From Elusimicrobiota bacterium (GTDB lineage: Bacteria; Elusimicrobiota; Elusimicrobia; UBA1565; UBA9628), in NCBI GenBank assembly GCA_016209035.1, contig JACQWX010000101.1:1-57972 (forward strand): a stretch of 57,972 nucleotides of DNA. Direction: 5' to 3'. The notes under the pieces are model-generated. The model was not told the DNA's origin. It searched no databases and saw nothing but the letters and a program-made list of their open reading frames with translations. Numbering within the stretch: the first letter of the stretch is position 1; the number at the start of each line of letters is the position of its first letter. The position numbers and the translations under genes are program-made. Below are positions 1 through 7,712 of this stretch, piece by piece.

Positions 1-1
1 G

Positions 2-262
2 CCTTCGGCCGCCCAAGCACCTCCGGCGGTCCTGGTAAGAGCCCTTCGTTCAGCGCTGCGCATGAGCCAGGCGCAACTGGCCAGACGCTGCGCCGTCCCG
101 CAGCCTCATATCGCCCGCTTGGAGGCCGGGAAGTGCGGGGTACAGATGGACACGCTCAGGCGGATCTTCGACGCGATGTTCTGCGACCTATTGATCCTGC
201 CGTTGGCGCGCAAGCGGCCCAGTGATGCCTTGGGCCGGGCAGGTAGCCGCCTACCCCTGTAA
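2..262 (+). CDS. XRE-type helix-turn-helix protein, 5' end outside window
   Basis: The frame is open to the left edge of the window, so the N-terminus is probably missing; the first visible ATG is at 62. The sequence around SQAQLARRCAVPQPHIARLE has the pattern of a Cro/XRE helix-turn-helix, with a recognition helix in PQPHIARLEAGK, followed by a short tail ending in CDLLILPLARKR. Such small proteins are often antitoxins or prophage and mobile-element regulators. It lies next to a decayed transposase, so it may itself belong to a degraded mobile region. The partner and the DNA target cannot be read from this piece. Confidence 0.6.
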   Translation, partial: PSAAQAPPAVLVRALRSALRMSQAQLARRCAVPQPHIARLEAGKCGVQMDTLRRIFDAMFCDLLILPLARKRPSDALGRAGSRLPL

Positions 263-366
263 AAGACAAGTCCCGCATGCTATTGTGGCTACTGGTAATG
301 GTAAGGTAGGCCGCGGCACCGACGCCGAGCTGAGGCCCGGCCTTAAGGTGCGATAGATGCAGGAGC

Positions 367-968
367 TTGCTGTCCTTGAGGGTAGCACAAACAAAGGAGA
401 AATCCCTGCGCGAAAGGATGCACAAGCTGGGAGGCAGCATCCTGGGCGAAGCCTTGCCGTTGGCCTTGGGGACTGGTTATAGCCACAGCCAGGTGTCGTG
501 TCCCTGCGGCGGGAAAGCCCGGTTCATCAATAACCGGGCGAAGACCATCACGACCGCCTCCTGGGGGTGGAAGGCAGCACGTTCAGCCCGGGAGCACGCG
601 AAGCGATCTGCCTTCTGGACGCACAGCGGTCTTTCGAGACGGGCAAGGACCTATTGGAGCGTCAGACGCAGGAGGAACTGGCCAACGTTTGGAACCCCAA
701 GAAGCCCTCGCCCCGGGAAGTCGTCGAAGACGCGCGGCGCCTGTATTTCTCGCCTGACGGGACGACGGTCTTAACGCAGGAAAAATGGAAGGAGGCCAAG
801 ATGGGCTACTTCATCGGCTCCGGGGTAACGGAAAGCGGTTGCAAGTACTTGGTGGGGCAACGGCTCAAACAGGCGGGCATGCGCTGGGCGATCGAGGGGG
901 CACAGTCCATGCTGCAATTGCGGGTGGCATACCTCAACGGTCGCTGGGATTCCCTGTGGCTCAATTGA
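367..968 (+). pseudogene. ISKra4-family transposase remnant
   Basis: Two frames carry pieces of one transposase. The first frame (about 430-550) has an N-terminal zinc-binding patch with CPCGGKARF and NRAKTITT. The second frame (about 567-968) has SPGAREAICLLDAQ followed by a C-terminal block containing GSGVTESGCK, GQRLKQAGMRW and a terminal RWDSLW. The order matches ISKra4-type transposases, but the frame changes and the catalytic middle is missing, so the gene is dead. No terminal inverted repeats were recognised. The family name rests on motif recall rather than a search. Confidence 0.7.
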
Positions 969-1195
969 GCGGACGGCTACCTACAAATTTTCGGCGCACC
1001 CTCCGTATTTCTACGGAATGCCCAGGACGGCCTCGGACATTGACATTACCGTTGTGGATTCCGAACGGCTGCGGCACGACGCCTGAGCCGAGGCTTCTGA
1101 GGCCCCTTGCTCAACCCGTGAGTCACTGCGTCCGGACGCAGTAGAGCACGGCGGATCGGCGCCCGTCAGAGCGAAGCGCGGGATCAACGACGCAT

Positions 1196-1229
1196 GTCGG
1201 GGCGGCATGCGACAACATGCCGCCCCGAC
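1196..1229. terminator. 14-bp perfect hairpin between convergent units
   Basis: The arm GTCGGGGCGGCATG (1196-1209) and its perfect complement (1216-1229) enclose a 6-base loop. It sits just past the 3' end of the minus-strand gene ending at 1256 and downstream of the transposase remnant. There is no clear T-run on either side, so it may be a weak or Rho-assisted bidirectional terminator, or simply an mRNA-stabilising stem. Confidence 0.45.
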
Positions 1230-1255
1230 CCGGCGAACAGGAACAGCCCGAATCC

Positions 1256-1876
1256 CTACTCTTCGCCTTCCGTTGCGTCCATCCAGCCGGGCCCTCCCCC
1301 CATCCGGCCTCTTCCGCCGCGCTGCCCTCCGCCTCGGCCCTCGCCCCAGCCGCCTTGGCCTCCTCCCCAGCCTCCGCGCCGGCCGCGCATGCCCTGATGC
1401 ATGCCTCTGCCCTGGCGGCCGAAGCCTGCCTTGCCGCGGGCCAGCTTGCCCATGGCGAGCAGCATCTTGGCCTGCTGGCTTGGGGTCAAAACAGCTTCCA
1501 GCTTGCCCTTGAACTTCTCGGTCTCAGCCTGCATGGACTTGCGGCTGTCCTGCAAGCGGGTGAGCGAGGCCTGGATCTCCTTGTCAGTGGCCTCGTCGCG
1601 GACCAGCTGTCGCAAATTACGCATCTCTTCCTGGAGCTTTTTGCGTAAGGGCGAGACGGCTTCCCGCCTGGACTTGTTGATCTCCTTCATCTTCTTGGCC
1701 TGGTCTTCGGTCAGCCCGAGGCGTTTGCCCATCCTGCTCTTGGCGCAATGGACCGCTGCCTGGCCCTTCCCCTGGTCCTTTCCAGAAGATGCCTTCTCCT
1801 GCGCCCAGATGCCCGGTCCGCCCCCCAACAAAGCAATCAGCCCTGCCATCCCTGCGATGCTCAGCATTCTCCTCAT
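1256..1876 (-). CDS. periplasmic Spy/CpxP-like protein with glycine-rich tail
   Basis: The start at 1876 has GAGGGAGGG just upstream; an in-frame ATG at 1915 lacks this. A Sec signal peptide (about residues 1-25: MRRMLSIAGMAGLIALLGG and cleavage near AQA) precedes a long charged helical region. Two LTxxQ-like elements, LTEDQAKKM and LTPSQQAKM, are the hallmark of the Spy/CpxP family, whose members act as periplasmic chaperones or metal-responsive proteins. The last 50 residues are almost entirely Gly, Arg, Trp and Met repeats, a low-complexity tail not typical of Spy itself. The family call is supported by motif and layout; the function of the tail is unknown. Confidence 0.75.
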   Translation of the reverse strand: MRRMLSIAGMAGLIALLGGGPGIWAQEKASSGKDQGKGQAAVHCAKSRMGKRLGLTEDQAKKMKEINKSRREAVSPLRKKLQEEMRNLRQLVRDEATDKEIQASLTRLQDSRKSMQAETEKFKGKLEAVLTPSQQAKMLLAMGKLARGKAGFGRQGRGMHQGMRGRRGGWGGGQGGWGEGRGGGQRGGRGRMGGGPGWMDATEGEE

Positions 1877-1953
1877 TTTCCCTCCCTCAAGGTCTTGTTG
1901 CGGCTTATCCTTCATAACGCCTCAAGCCGCCCTTTATTGCAGGACCAACATGC

Positions 1954-1959
1954 TACAAT
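1954..1959 (+). promoter_or_regulatory. -10 box TACAAT close to the start codon
   Basis: TACAAT lies 8 bases before the ATG at 1968. A transcript starting the usual distance downstream would begin at or next to the ATG, which implies a leaderless mRNA. No good -35 was recognised. Confidence 0.4.
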
Positions 1960-1967
1960 GGGGTATC

Positions 1968-3587
1968 ATGGCAAGCCGGACCAAACAAAGGCCGAGATTG
2001 CTCCTCAGCTCCGTCTTCGGCCCGTACGGCGTGGACGACCAATACGGCCGCCGCGAGAACATCATGGAACTGTCCCACAACCAGGTCACGCGCGAGCAGG
2101 GCTTGTTCTCCCCCCGCGTTCACAACGAGAGCTACTGTCTGCACCTGCTGGCCCAGAACGTCGACGTCCCGAGCACGGTCCTGGACTTCCCTTCCGAGCA
2201 GCGCTTCGTCAAGGAGCTGAAGAAAGGCTACGACTACCTCGGGATTTCGTTCATCATGCCCAATTTCGTCAAAGCCAAGCGGATGGCGGAGCTGGCGCGC
2301 CGCCATGCCCCCGGCACCAAGATCATCCTCGGCGGGCACGGCACCGCCATCGACGGGGTCGAGTCCGCCATCCCCTGCGACCACATCTGCCGGGGAGACG
2401 GGGTCGGCTTCCTGCGCGGGCTCTTCGGACCGGCCGTCACCGCTCCCATCCGGCACCCCATGATGGAGGCCTCCTTCAACCGCTACGTGATGGGCATCCC
2501 GATCGACGGCCGGGTCAGGGCGGCCGTGGTCCTTTCAGGGGTCGGCTGCGTCAACGGGTGCCGCTTCTGCTGCACCTCCCACTTCTTCGACAAGCGCTAC
2601 ATCCCCTTCCTAGACACCGGCAAGGAGACCTTCGACCTGTGCCGCAAGCTCGAGGCCGCGATGGGGATCACTGACTTCTCCGTCATGGACGAGAACTTCC
2701 TCAAGCACGAGACCCGCGCCCGCGACCTCCTGGCCCTCATGGAGAAGCACGGCAAACCCTACACCTTCAGCTTGTTCTCGTCGGCCGAGGTCGTCCGCAA
2801 GGTCGGGCTCGGATTCCTCCAGCGGCTCGGCGTCGAGTTCCTCTGGATGGGCGTCGAGTCCAAGCGCGCCCTCTTCGAGAAGAACCGCGGCGCGGATTTC
2901 GTCTCGCTCGTGCGCGACCTGCGCGGCCAAGGCATCAATGTCCTGACATCCGGCATCCTCTTCCTCGAGCACCACGACAAGGCCAGCATCCACGAGGACA
3001 TCGACTTCATGGTGTCGCTCGACGCGGACTTCGTCCAGTTCATGCAGCTCGGGCCGGCCCCCGGCACCCAGCTCTACTTCGACTACCGCGACTCGGGCAA
3101 GCTGATCCAGGGCGTGCCTTATGAGGAATGGCACGGCCAGGGCCGCATCTGGTTCCGCCACCCCCATTTCACGCCCGCGGAGTCCGAGGACTACCTGCGC
3201 AAGGCCTTCCAGAAGGACTTCGCCGTGAACGGCCCCTCCATCCTGCGCATGGCGGACACCGTCCTGCGCGGGGCCCGGGCCACGGCGGGCGCGACGGACC
3301 CCTTCTTGAAGCTGCGCCACCAGGTCCGGCGCAGGCACGCGCTCCGGCACTACCCCTTGCTGGGCCCCCTGGTCACTTTCGCGCCTAATGCCCGGGCCAA
3401 GCAGCTGGCTTGCCGGGTGCTGGAAGACTACCGCCGCTTCTTCGGGCCGCCCTCTCTGGGAACGCGCTTGAAGTCCGCGGCGGCCCACGTGCTGATGGTG
3501 AAGGAGATGATCCGGGAGAAACTGGTCGCGGGCAACCTGCGCCAGCCGCCGACCATCGTCACGACCTACCGGCCCCGGGCCGGTTGA
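1968..3587 (+). CDS. B12-binding-domain radical SAM protein
   Basis: This 539-residue protein has an N-terminal Rossmann-like cobalamin-binding region (about 1-150, including GYDYLGISFIMPNFVKAK and KIILGGHG). A radical SAM core follows with the cluster motif CVNGCRFC: Cys194, Cys198 and Cys201 bind the 4Fe-4S cluster that cleaves S-adenosylmethionine. The usual GGE-like strand is replaced by SVMDENF, followed by a TIM-barrel part (FLWMGVES). The C-terminus (about 430-539) is Arg-rich and specific to the subfamily. The open frame continues upstream to 1401, but that part is antisense to the Spy-like gene, so I start at 1968 just after a -10 box. The substrate is unknown; relatives modify lipids, peptides or tetrapyrroles. 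It stands alone with no neighbouring pathway genes. Confidence 0.85.
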   Translation: MASRTKQRPRLLLSSVFGPYGVDDQYGRRENIMELSHNQVTREQGLFSPRVHNESYCLHLLAQNVDVPSTVLDFPSEQRFVKELKKGYDYLGISFIMPNFVKAKRMAELARRHAPGTKIILGGHGTAIDGVESAIPCDHICRGDGVGFLRGLFGPAVTAPIRHPMMEASFNRYVMGIPIDGRVRAAVVLSGVGCVNGCRFCCTSHFFDKRYIPFLDTGKETFDLCRKLEAAMGITDFSVMDENFLKHETRARDLLALMEKHGKPYTFSLFSSAEVVRKVGLGFLQRLGVEFLWMGVESKRALFEKNRGADFVSLVRDLRGQGINVLTSGILFLEHHDKASIHEDIDFMVSLDADFVQFMQLGPAPGTQLYFDYRDSGKLIQGVPYEEWHGQGRIWFRHPHFTPAESEDYLRKAFQKDFAVNGPSILRMADTVLRGARATAGATDPFLKLRHQVRRRHALRHYPLLGPLVTFAPNARAKQLACRVLEDYRRFFGPPSLGTRLKSAAAHVLMVKEMIREKLVAGNLRQPPTIVTTYRPRAG

Positions 3588-3606
3588 GTCCGTCCCGGTC
3601 GCGGCG

Positions 3607-3729
3607 CTAGCCCAGCCAGTCGCGCAGCCGGCGCGGGTCCACGCGAGCCGTCGGATCGTCGGCTTTCCCATTCTTCCAAAACACGAAATTCCCGCCAATT
3701 TCAGAAAATACCCGTATTTTCTCTATTTT
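3607..3729 (-). pseudogene. possible C-terminal remnant of an unknown protein
   Basis: The minus-strand frame encodes about 40 residues that look protein-like (FSEIGGNFVFWKNGK, then VDPRRLRDWLG and a stop). It has no ATG; a GTG inside the frame could only give a 25-residue peptide. An AT-rich palindrome-like stretch, AAAATACCCGTATTTT, lies over its upstream part and could be an operator or promoter. I cannot name the family. It may be the tail of a deleted gene or chance. Confidence 0.25.
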
Positions 3730-3861
3730 ACGAACGCCGCCCCGAAATCGCTCCCGGCCATCGCTGGCGCGCTGCTTCTCGGCCCCGACCACCCTTTGCC
3801 TAGGAAGAAAGGCCCTGTCCGAAGGGGCCATTGGGCCCATGACGGTCCCGGGTCCTCGCGC

Positions 3862-3867
3862 TATCAT
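3862..3867 (+). promoter_or_regulatory. -10-like TATCAT before amidase start
   Basis: TATCAT lies 7 bases upstream of the ATG at 3875, the same geometry as at 1954, 5522, 6629 and 11589. Together with the signal peptide beginning at that ATG, it favours the 3875 start over the upstream ATGs at 3839 and 3869. Confidence 0.35.
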
Positions 3868-3874
3868 CATGACG

Positions 3875-4966
3875 ATGGGGCTCCTCTCCCTCGTGTGGGT
3901 CTGCGCTCTCGCGGCGGCTCCCGCGTCAGCCAACGACGCCGGTGAATCCGTGCGCTTCCGCGGCCGATCCGCCATGCGTGTCGAGGCGGTCAGGCCTTCC
4001 GGCGCCGGCGGCGTACTCTTCGACACGGAGGATTCCGATCCTCCCGCCGCCCCCTACGACACGGTCCTCCTGCACGGCCTCATGCCGGACCCCGGCGTGC
4101 GCATCGAGCTCGCCGTCCCGACCCTGGGGGGAGTCTGGCATAGATGGGCTCCGGCCGAGGTCAAGCGGTTCCCCAACGGGAGGTTCTGGGCGCGCTACAA
4201 GTTCAACGGCGTCAGCCGCAGAACCTTGCGGCTGCGAGCCGTGGACGCGGGGATCCGAACCGCGCATCTCCTCGCGCTCTACGACGCGGAACTCTTCGTG
4301 GCCGGAGCCGGGCCGGAGCCCGAGCCGGCGGCCCGCGCAGGCGAAGGCCGGGCGGCCGTCTCCGCCGCGAGCTACCGCCTCGTCACGCGCGAAGACTGGG
4401 GCGCCAGGCCCGCCACGGAGAAATACGAGGACCACCTCCCGGCGCGGTTCACCATGCACCACACCGCCGGAACCAAGCCCCGGACCTACGATGAGGCGGT
4501 CCAAGAGATGCGGTTCATCCAAGACTATCACATCAACGGCCGCGGGTGGATCGACATCGGCTACCATTTCGTCATCTCTCCAGCGGGCCACGCGTTCCAG
4601 GGCCGGCCCGAGGGCGCCAAGGGCGCGCACGCGCTCGGCCACAACACCGGCAACCTAGGCGTCTCCTTCATGGGGAACTACCACGCTCCGATCGCGGACG
4701 AGCCCGCGCAGGAGAGCCTGGACGCCTTCGTGTCCCTGGGCCGCAGGCTGTCCTCGGATTACGCCATCCCCCCGGAACGACTCGAAACGCACCGCGACCT
4801 CGGCTCCACCGACTGCCCCGGCGACATCCTCTACGCCAAGTTCCCCGAGCTCAAGGCCCTCATCGCCGGCCAAGCCCCTCCGACGAAGGCTCCGGAATTC
4901 GGCGCCTTGCCCGTCCTGCCCCCAAGCGGCTTCTCCGCCACCTACCTCGACCGGCTCCCGTGGTAA
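3875..4966 (+). CDS. secreted N-acetylmuramoyl-L-alanine amidase (Amidase_2/PGRP fold)
   Basis: The enzyme cleaves the bond between MurNAc and L-Ala in peptidoglycan. A signal peptide (MGLLSLVWVCALAAAPASA) is followed by a roughly 150-residue N-terminal domain of unknown type, a Pro/Glu/Ala-rich linker and then the amidase domain. Zinc ligands are visible in order: His in FTMHHTAGTK, the region IGYHFVISP, then THRDLGSTDCPGD, which carries the second His and the conserved Cys/Asp. GNLGVSFMGNY is the usual core strand. The C-terminal 40 residues are Pro-rich. The family signature is complete, so activity is likely. It probably acts in the periplasm in wall turnover or recycling. It is monocistronic, followed by a tRNA. 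Confidence 0.88.
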   Translation: MGLLSLVWVCALAAAPASANDAGESVRFRGRSAMRVEAVRPSGAGGVLFDTEDSDPPAAPYDTVLLHGLMPDPGVRIELAVPTLGGVWHRWAPAEVKRFPNGRFWARYKFNGVSRRTLRLRAVDAGIRTAHLLALYDAELFVAGAGPEPEPAARAGEGRAAVSAASYRLVTREDWGARPATEKYEDHLPARFTMHHTAGTKPRTYDEAVQEMRFIQDYHINGRGWIDIGYHFVISPAGHAFQGRPEGAKGAHALGHNTGNLGVSFMGNYHAPIADEPAQESLDAFVSLGRRLSSDYAIPPERLETHRDLGSTDCPGDILYAKFPELKALIAGQAPPTKAPEFGALPVLPPSGFSATYLDRLPW

Positions 4967-5014
4967 GCGGAGCCGCCCATTTCTCCTGAAGAGGATTTGT
5001 TACAATGATGGCGC

Positions 5015-5089
5015 GCGCCCGTAGCTCAGTCTGGTCAGAGCGCCCCGCTCATAACGGGAGGGTCCCTGGTTCAAGTCCAGGCGGGCGCA
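5015..5089 (+). tRNA. tRNA with CAU anticodon (Met elongator or Ile2)
   Basis: A full cloverleaf can be folded: acceptor GCGCCCG (5015-5021) with CGGGCGC (5082-5088), D stem GCTC/GAGC, anticodon loop CTCATAA with CAT at 5050-5052, T arm CCTGG TTCAAGT CCAGG, and discriminator A at 5089. Position 27-43 of the anticodon stem is a C-A mismatch. CCA is not encoded. The first pair G1-C72 argues against initiator tRNA. The T arm resembles tRNA-Ile(CAU), whose C34 is modified to lysidine, but elongator tRNA-Met cannot be excluded. A TACAAT box (5001-5006) sits 8 bases upstream. The 3' end overlaps the last codons of the opposite-strand gene. Confidence 0.93.
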
Positions 5090-5517
5090 GGTCCCAGCTT
5101 TTTCTCGATGACCGGCAGGTTCTCGATATCCTCGCGGTTGTAGCGCAGGAGGATCTCGAGGGCCTCGCGGTCCCCGAGCTTGTACATCTCCCAGAGACGC
5201 ATCGCGGCCCAGCCGTCCACCCCTTCGGTGTCGCGCTGGATGCCCAGCAGCGCCTCTATCTTCTTCAACCCCCCCTTGAGCCCCCGGCGCGCGCAGGCGC
5301 AGCGCAGGTCCACATGGTCGAAGCGGTCCCTGAGGTCCAGGCCGAGCTCGCCCCGGATCACGGGAAGGTCGAAGCAGGCGCCGTTGAAGGTGACGAGGCG
5401 GCCGACCCCTTCGAGGGCTTCCAGCACCTTCTTAAGCGTGGCGTCAGACCTCACCAGCTGGGTCGTGCCAATGCCTGGACGGTGGATGCCGACGATAATG
5501 ACCCGATGCTCGGACAT
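5071..5517 (-). CDS. YprB-type RNase H-like protein lacking motif I
   Basis: This 148-residue protein matches the 3'-5' exonuclease-like RNase H fold from its second motif on: LVTFNGACFDLPVI, then RGLKGGLKKIEALLG, then YNREDIENLPVI. The first motif of the family (Asp-x-Glu in a DIETTG-like block) should lie just before EHRVIIVGI. Instead the ORF starts there, and the frame upstream has a stop 12 bases before the ATG. A plus-one frame just upstream reads RDITKCPS, so a frameshift is possible. As written, the protein lacks two catalytic acids. Its stop codon overlaps the 3' end of the tRNA gene on the other strand by 19 bases. Confidence 0.65.
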   Translation of the reverse strand: MSEHRVIIVGIHRPGIGTTQLVRSDATLKKVLEALEGVGRLVTFNGACFDLPVIRGELGLDLRDRFDHVDLRCACARRGLKGGLKKIEALLGIQRDTEGVDGWAAMRLWEMYKLGDREALEILLRYNREDIENLPVIEKKLGPAPAWT

Positions 5518-5533
5518 TTCGTAATATCACGCC
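5518..5533. promoter_or_regulatory. compact divergent promoter
   Basis: Only 16 bases separate the minus-strand ATG (5517) from a plus-strand ATG (5534). TAATAT (5522-5527) reads as a -10 box for the plus strand, and its complement offers TATTAC or GATATT for the minus strand. Both transcripts would be leaderless or nearly so. Confidence 0.35.
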
Positions 5534-5568
5534 ATGACCGGCGCCCTGCTCGGCAAGGCTGGCGCCCC

Positions 5569-6030
5569 GTGAGGCTTTTGCGCGTCATCTCCGGAGGGCA
5601 GACGGGAGTGGACCGCGCTGCCTTGGACGTCGCCCTAGAGCTCGGCCTGCCCTGCGGCGGGACCGCTCCCAAGGGCCGGCTGGCCGAGGATGGCCGCATC
5701 CCGGACCGCTACCCCCTGGTGGAAGGGCCTTCCCCGGACTACAATGTCCGCACCGAGGCCAACGTCAAGGACGCCGACGCCACGCTCATCCTCGTGCTGA
5801 GGAAGCCCCTAAGCGGCGGAACGCTCCTGACCTGCCAGCTCGCCCGAAGGCACCGCAAGCCCGTGGCCGTGGTCGCGCTCGACGCCGAAGACGCGGTCGC
5901 GCAGATCAGGCGGTTCCTGGAACGGACGCGCCCCGAGACGCTCAACGTGGCGGGTCCCAGGGAGTCCTCTTCCCCGGGCATCGGGGACAGGGCACGGCTC
6001 GCGCTCGTCAGCGCGTTGGGGTCTGGTTGA
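5569..6030 (+). CDS. SLOG/YpsA-like putative molybdenum carrier protein
   Basis: This 153-residue Rossmann-like protein belongs to the family known as putative molybdenum carrier proteins, part of the SLOG superfamily of nucleotide-sugar-binding proteins. The signature ISGGQTGVDRAALDVA at the N-terminus and the block KDADATLIL support this. I use the GTG at 5569 because the conserved domain starts at once (VRLLRVISGGQTG); the frame upstream runs through the tRNA and is not coding. A 12-codon ORF beginning at ATG 5534 ends in a TGA that overlaps this GTG, so translational coupling is possible. The 3' end overlaps the convergent gene by 23 bases. The ligand is unknown. Confidence 0.75.
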   Translation: MRLLRVISGGQTGVDRAALDVALELGLPCGGTAPKGRLAEDGRIPDRYPLVEGPSPDYNVRTEANVKDADATLILVLRKPLSGGTLLTCQLARRHRKPVAVVALDAEDAVAQIRRFLERTRPETLNVAGPRESSSPGIGDRARLALVSALGSG

Positions 6031-6577
6031 GGGGCTCGAGGTACTGGAACTGGTAGTTGACGTAGCTCGACCCGGTCCGGCAGAACACGGTCTGGTTGCC
6101 GCTGCGCACGGGCTGGTTGTCGAACAGGTAGTCCAGCACCGAGACGTAGATGTTGCACTGCCGCAGGTCGGACATGAAGCGCTGGAGGCTGGCCGGCTGC
6201 CACCGGGCGTCGATGGGGGCCGGGTCGGCCGCCAAGGAGCGCCAGGCCCGGCTCACCCCCGGGAGGAGCGCGCTTGCGCTCTCGCCGGAGAGCAGCCCGT
6301 CCACCGACTCCCTGCTCTTGTTCTGCTTGTAGGGGGCGAGCGTCTCCCATGAAGCGGAGAGCCCCCAGGTCCAGGAGCAGTCCGCCCGGACGCTCTTGGC
6401 GCCGATCACGGAGAGGAAATCGACGAGCGCGTCTTTGGCGGCCAGGCACTCGTATCGCTTGTAGTTGGGACCGCCGTAGAAGTACTGCTGCCAGGAGGCC
6501 TTGACCGTATCGGTCGCGGCCCGAGCCGGCTGGACCGTCCCGGTCAACAACAGCGTCAGGAGAATCGTCGTCTTCAT
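6008..6577 (-). CDS. secreted protein of unknown function
   Basis: The 189-residue product begins with a clear Sec signal peptide (MKTTILLTLLLTGTVQPARA) and has four to five cysteines in the mature part (YECLAAKD, RADCSWTW, RQCNIYV, VFCRTGSS), suggesting disulphides in the periplasm. No catalytic motif is recognised. The C-terminus (VNYQFQYLEPLNQ) is rich in aromatic residues. It is convergent with the SLOG gene and divergent from the membrane protein starting at 6641; the two starts are only 63 bases apart. Confidence 0.6.
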   Translation of the reverse strand: MKTTILLTLLLTGTVQPARAATDTVKASWQQYFYGGPNYKRYECLAAKDALVDFLSVIGAKSVRADCSWTWGLSASWETLAPYKQNKSRESVDGLLSGESASALLPGVSRAWRSLAADPAPIDARWQPASLQRFMSDLRQCNIYVSVLDYLFDNQPVRSGNQTVFCRTGSSYVNYQFQYLEPLNQTPTR

Positions 6578-6628
6578 GCGTTCGCACCCCCGCCTCGCAC
6601 CCCTAGCCAGGCCGGTGCCATTTCCGTT

Positions 6629-6637
6629 ATATTATAC
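6629..6637 (+). promoter_or_regulatory. -10 region TATATTATA before 6641
   Basis: TATATT (6629-6634) is followed by 6 bases and the ATG at 6641. There is no Shine-Dalgarno sequence in the gap, so a leaderless transcript is the simplest reading. Confidence 0.4.
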
Positions 6638-6640
6638 CCG

Positions 6641-7378
6641 ATGCCGAACCCGGATGTGGTGGCGTATCTGCGCCAGTTCATCAACAAATTCCCGGTGGAC
6701 GCCTTGCGCAGACAGCTCCAGCAGGAGGGCGTCCCGGACGCCGATTTCGACGAAGCCCTCAAGTTCGTGCTGAGGACCCCTATCCCCAAGGAGAGCGCGC
6801 CCGGCAAAGCGGGCTCGATCTTCCTGGTCGCGGGCATCGCGCTCGTCTTGGCGGTCGCCTTTATCGCGTTCAGCCGCAAGGAGTCCCCCCCTCCGGACCG
6901 GCATCCCAGACAAACCGAAGACGGCGCCTACCTGGGGCGTTCGGGATACGTCATCCGTCTGCCGGAAGGCTACGCCGCCTACCCGGACTTCAAGGACCAA
7001 CAGAAGACCATCGAACTGGTCCATTTCGCCAAGCGCGGCACCGATCCCACCAACTTCATCCATGAAGGCCTGTTCGGCCAGCTCGGCATCGTGCGGCTCG
7101 AGGTCGAGCCCAGTCGCTTCACGGAGAGTCCTCACCCCGTGGACGCCCTCAACAGGTTCGTGGACAACATGATGCAGGTCCGCGGCGAGACCTTCAACAA
7201 GAAGGCCCTCCAGGTCTCCTCGCTCAAAGGCGTGCAGGTGACGGTGGAATCCCCGTTCCAGAGGACCGAGGCCTACATCCTCGGAGAGAAGGTCGTTTAT
7301 GTCTTCAACGCCGGCCAGGACGACGAGATATTCCGCGAGATCGTGATGAGCCTCCGGGAGACGGTCTCCGAGATGTGA
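6641..7378 (+). CDS. single-pass membrane protein of unknown function
   Basis: This 245-residue protein has a soluble helical N-terminal segment (about 1-50, VVAYLRQFINKFPVDALRRQ), one transmembrane helix (about 60-78, IFLVAGIALVLAVAFIAF) and a roughly 160-residue C-terminal domain. The layout suggests a short cytoplasmic part and a larger exported domain. The C-terminal domain has alternating strands (GYVIRLPEGYAAYPDF, VYVFNAGQDDEIFREIV) resembling a small lipoprotein-like fold, but no family was recognised. The start is fixed by the -10 box 6 bases upstream. Confidence 0.55.
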   Translation: MPNPDVVAYLRQFINKFPVDALRRQLQQEGVPDADFDEALKFVLRTPIPKESAPGKAGSIFLVAGIALVLAVAFIAFSRKESPPPDRHPRQTEDGAYLGRSGYVIRLPEGYAAYPDFKDQQKTIELVHFAKRGTDPTNFIHEGLFGQLGIVRLEVEPSRFTESPHPVDALNRFVDNMMQVRGETFNKKALQVSSLKGVQVTVESPFQRTEAYILGEKVVYVFNAGQDDEIFREIVMSLRETVSEM

Positions 7379-7471
7379 CGGCGTCCCTTGAAATCCGCCG
7401 GTTCCGGGGCTACACTTACGGGGCGGCCCCTGCGCCCGGGGCGCGGGCCGCGGAGGTTCATCGAGGCATCC

Positions 7472-7651
7472 ATGAAGAGGAACGCGACAAAGCGCCAAGC
7501 CGTGTTGAAACGCCGCATCGGGCCAGCAGCGCCCGCAGCAACGCAGACCGCCGAGGAGGAGGAACGCTGGACCGCCGTCGAAGAGCGCCTGAGCACGAAG
7601 CCCGGCGCAGACCACCGTTCAGAGCGACAGTGGAAGCACTTCGCGAAGTGA
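7472..7651 (+). CDS. small basic hypothetical protein (59 aa)
   Basis: ATG at 7472 opens a 59-codon frame encoding a basic N-terminal half (MKRNATKRQAVLKRR) and a charged C-terminal half (EEEERWTAVEERL, RSERQWKHFAK). GAGG lies upstream at a loose distance. A strong hairpin with a T-run follows 15 bases after the stop, which supports a real transcription unit. No homologue is recognised, and small ORFs of this size in GC-rich DNA can be chance. Confidence 0.4.
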   Translation: MKRNATKRQAVLKRRIGPAAPAATQTAEEEERWTAVEERLSTKPGADHRSERQWKHFAK

Positions 7652-7666
7652 GTTGACGTCCGACAA

Positions 7667-7698
7667 GGGCCTGCCCCCCGCCCGCGGGGGGCAGGCCC
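7667..7698 (+). terminator. Rho-independent terminator
   Basis: The 14-bp perfect stem GGGCCTGCCCCCCG with its complement, 4-base loop CCCG, is followed by GTTTT. It ends the 59-codon ORF and separates it from the TPR gene. The stem also reads in frame with the upstream extension of the TPR ORF (from TTG 7653), which is why I place that gene's start after it, at 7713. Confidence 0.7.
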
Positions 7699-7712
7699 GT
7701 TTTGCAGCAGCC

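Noticed and set aside
1401-1967. N-terminal extension of the radical SAM frame
   Set aside because: It is antisense to the Spy-like gene; the family's domain starts after 1968 and a -10 box precedes that ATG.
5005-5568. N-terminal extension of the SLOG frame through the tRNA
   Set aside because: It covers the tRNA and the antisense of the RNase H-like gene; the conserved domain starts at GTG 5569.
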